Part shown: positions 5,737-7,318 of the stretch, one piece after another
Position numbering within the stretch: the stretch's first letter is position 1
Layout: the number at the start of each line of letters is the position of its first letter
Source: a bacterium (Candidatus Gribaldobacteria) CG07_land_8_20_14_0_80_33_18
Lineage (GTDB): Bacteria; Patescibacteriota; Minisyncoccia; Minisyncoccales; CG1-02-41-26
Length of the DNA: 7,318 nt
Assembly: GCA_002779425.1 (NCBI GenBank)
Contig: PEWP01000004.1
Coordinates: 1-7,318, forward strand
Reading direction: 5' to 3'
Made by a program: the position numbers and the translations under genes
Notes under the pieces: generated by a model
The model's input: only the letters and a program-made list of their open reading frames with translations
Told to the model about the DNA's origin: nothing
The model's database searches: none

Positions 5737-6718
5737 AAATCCTTGTCTGTAAAATAAACAGACTAAATGGTGTCCTCCATATTGGCGACAATATGGTGAG
5801 CATCCAGCTGTATCGGGGAAACCCATTTTAGTTTAATGGGTAATCCCGAGGGAAGCGAGCACATAAAGCATTATGTGTTTCGCCCCGTAGAGACTATGTA
5901 AATCAAAAAGATAGAAAATGAAAAATTCATTTTTGTCTAAAAATTGCAAAGATATTATTCTTGGTTCTTTGTTAGGAGACGGTTCGTTAAAGATTAACGA
6001 ATATTATAAAAATGCTCGTTTTTCTTTTCGCCATTCTATTAACCAAAAAGAATATTTTTTCTGGAAAAAGAATGAATTAAAAGAAATTTCCGGAGAAAAT
6101 TGTTTTTGGAAATCAGAAATTAAAGATGGGCTTGGCGGTCAAAAATTACGATATCAAAGCTTAACAACACCAGAATTAACAGAGTTATATAATTTAACTC
6201 ATAAAAAGGGAGTATTTAAAATCAGCCGCAAATGGCTTAACATAATAACTTCTTTATCTTTAGCAATATGGTGGCTTGACGATGGTTCCATAATAGGGAA
6301 TGGGAGAAAGGGCGTATTTTGCACTGACCATTTTCTTTACGAAGAACAAAAAATATTATCCCGCTATTTAAAGAAAGTGTGGGATATAAATGTCCATATC
6401 GGTAAAATAACTAGAAAATGGGCGGACGAAGAAAAAATATATTATCGTTTATGGATTCGTTCAAGCGAAGAGCTTAAAAAGTTTTTGCGGATTATAATGC
6501 CGCATATAAAAGTAGCAGAAATGTTACCGAAGGTCTTGATTATTTATAAAGACCGTGATTTACAACAACGCTGGATTTCTGAAGTAAATAAATTAACAGG
6601 TTTTTCTTTCCCAGTTATTGAAAAATATCTTAATGAAAAGAAAAGTAAGTGGAAAAACTTCAGAAAATGATATAGTCCGATCCTTCGAGTAATCGAAGAA
6701 ATAAAAGTCTACAAGCTG
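5737..6718 (+). mobile_element. Group I intron in 16S rRNA (after E. coli U793) with homing endonuclease gene
   Basis: Removing these 982 nt rejoins GGATTAGAT to ACCCTTGTAGTCC. The exon ends in U (5736) and the intron ends in G (6718), as group I splicing requires. P1 pairs exon TAGAT (5732-5736) with GTCTG (5745-5749), with U.G at the splice site. P2 is CCATATTG-GCGA-CAATATGG. P4 is TCGGG (5813-5817)/CCCGA (5845-5849), and P5 is CCCATT (5822-5827)/AATGGG (5835-5840). P6 includes GCGA/TCGC with a distal CACATAA/TTATGTG hairpin (5860-5877). P7 pairs GACTAT (5892-5897) with ATAGTC (6672-6677) inside the typical S sequence GATATAGTCCGATCC. P9 is CTTCGA-GTAA-TCGAAG (6683-6698). The endonuclease gene fills the P8 region. 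I could not resolve P3 or P8 by eye, so the subgroup stays open (R and S look IB-like). Confidence 0.93.
5918..6670 (+). CDS. Intron-encoded LAGLIDADG homing endonuclease
   Basis: The 250-residue protein is a double-motif, monomeric-type LAGLIDADG endonuclease that should cut intronless 16S genes at the insertion site and so drive intron homing. Motif 1 is IILGSLLGDGSL (residues 13-24, metal-binding D21). Motif 2 is SLAIWWLDDGSI (114-125, D122). Both catalytic acids and the helix-packing small residues are kept and the frame is unbroken, so the enzyme is probably active. The WWLDDGS form of motif 2 resembles the LAGLIDADG_2-type family. The gene starts 20 nt after the 5' strand of P7, and its TGA ends one base before the 3' strand of P7, so it is confined to the P8 loop. 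There is no strong Shine-Dalgarno (only AAAGATAGAAA before ATG). A maturase role is possible for this family but cannot be judged here. Confidence 0.95.
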   Translation: MKNSFLSKNCKDIILGSLLGDGSLKINEYYKNARFSFRHSINQKEYFFWKKNELKEISGENCFWKSEIKDGLGGQKLRYQSLTTPELTELYNLTHKKGVFKISRKWLNIITSLSLAIWWLDDGSIIGNGRKGVFCTDHFLYEEQKILSRYLKKVWDINVHIGKITRKWADEEKIYYRLWIRSSEELKKFLRIIMPHIKVAEMLPKVLIIYKDRDLQQRWISEVNKLTGFSFPVIEKYLNEKKSKWKNFRK

Positions 6719-7318
6719 ACCCTTGTAGTCCACGCCCTAAACTATGGACGCTAGCTATTGGAAGTGTCGACCCTTTCAGTGGCGAAGCTAACGCGTTAAG
6801 CGTCCTGCCTGGGAAGTACGGTCGCAAGACTAAAACTCAAAGGAATAGACGGGGGCTCACACAAGCGGTGGACCACGTGGCTTAATTCGACGACAAGCGA
6901 AGAACCTTACCAGGGCTTGACATTCCGCTAAAAGTTCCGAGAAATCGGGATCTACCCACAAGGATAGCGGAACAGGTGCTGCATGGTTGTCGTCAGCAGG
7001 TGCCGTGAGGTGCTCCCTTAAATGGGGAAACCTGCGCAACCCTTGCCCCGCGTTTCAAGTGTCGCGGGGGACCGCCCCGCCTTGAGCGCATTTACAATAA
7101 AGCGAAGTGCGTTGAGGGCGGGGAGGAAGGCGAGGACGACGCCAAATCAGCATGGCCCTTATGTCCTGGGCTGCACACGTGGTACAATGGCCGGTCCAAT
7201 GGGTTTGCCAAGTCGTAAGACGGAGCTAATCCCATCAAAACCGGTCTCAGTTCGGATTGAGGTCTGCAACTCGACCTCATGAAGCTGGAATCGCTAGTAA
7301 TCGCGGATCAGCCACGCC

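Larger units (their letters stand above)
4945..7318 (+). rRNA. rrs: 16S ribosomal RNA, intron-containing, 3' end beyond the window
   Basis: The gene begins just before AGAGTTTGATCCTAGCTCAG (4952 equals E. coli 8), so the mature 5' end is near 4945. Exon 1 is 4945-5736 and exon 2 starts at 6719. Between them lies a group I intron at E. coli 793/794. Standard landmarks are ACTCCTACGGGAGGCAGCAG (about 5290), the 530 region (5457-5475), GGATTAGAT (end of exon 1), ACCCTTGTAGTCC (start of exon 2), a 907-926 region with AATAGACGG in place of AATTGACGG, GCACACGTGGTACAATGG, and GGAATCGCTAGTAATCGCGG near the window end (about E. coli 1365). The anti-Shine-Dalgarno end is not included. Base changes at normally conserved sites, several compensated in their helices, suggest a Patescibacteria-type 16S. 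Confidence 0.98.

Noticed and set aside
5758..5770. A second R-like motif (ACAGACTAAATGG) that could suggest a twintron or another P7 strand
   Set aside because: It lies only ~20 nt into the intron, leaving no room for P3-P6 before it. The R motif at 5888-5900 pairs perfectly with the S motif at 6671-6678.
5503..5803. Open frames on the minus strand across the 16S region (5503-5724 and 5594-5803)
   Set aside because: They lie wholly or mostly within conserved 16S rRNA sequence and are chance frames with no recognisable protein features.
6857..7282. Open frames on both strands in the second 16S exon
   Set aside because: The DNA aligns with 16S rRNA throughout, so these are chance frames in a GC-richer structural RNA gene.

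Overview
The window looks like a piece of an AT-rich bacterial chromosome from the Candidate Phyla Radiation (Patescibacteria), most like Parcubacteria. That placement is an inference. It rests on an intron-bearing 16S rRNA gene with unusual changes at normally conserved sites, a release factor 1 without its N-terminal domain, compact translation genes with almost no spacers, and GC-rich palindromes scattered through AT-rich sequence.

Layout. Positions 1-615 hold the 3' part of ribosomal protein bL25 with an acidic tail. Eleven bases later comes a secreted or membrane-anchored coiled-coil protein ending in a lytic transglycosylase domain (627-2045). It converges on, and overlaps by 23 bp, a short peptide chain release factor 1 gene on the minus strand (2023-2760). 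That gene is coupled through an ATGA overlap to rpmE (bL31, 2757-2990), which has a good sigma70-type promoter. Divergent from rpmE run rpsB (S2), tsf (EF-Ts) and an unrecognised 94-codon membrane protein gene (4348-4632) that carries a GC-rich palindromic repeat in frame.

The RNA part begins at 4649 with a broken 5' copy of a tRNA whose D-loop is filled by two perfect hairpins. An intact tRNA-Thr(UGU) follows at 4757-4828. A TTGACA/TAAAAT promoter and a boxA-like element then lead into a 16S rRNA gene that runs off the window end.

The most notable item is a 982-nt group I intron (5737-6718) inside the 16S gene, after the position equivalent to E. coli U793. Its P1 (with U.G at the splice site), P2, P4, P5, P6, P7 and P9 can be drawn by eye. 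It carries a two-motif LAGLIDADG homing endonuclease gene between the two strands of P7. Joining the exons restores the conserved GGATTAGATACCC sequence of helix 24. The 16S also shows compensated changes in the 530-loop pseudoknot and in the helices around E. coli 1065-1105. Together with the intron these would hide the gene from several common 16S primers.

Functionally this is a translation block (bL25, bL31, RF1, S2, EF-Ts, tRNA-Thr, 16S) with one cell-wall enzyme and one mobile intron. I found no CRISPR array, transposase or defence cassette.
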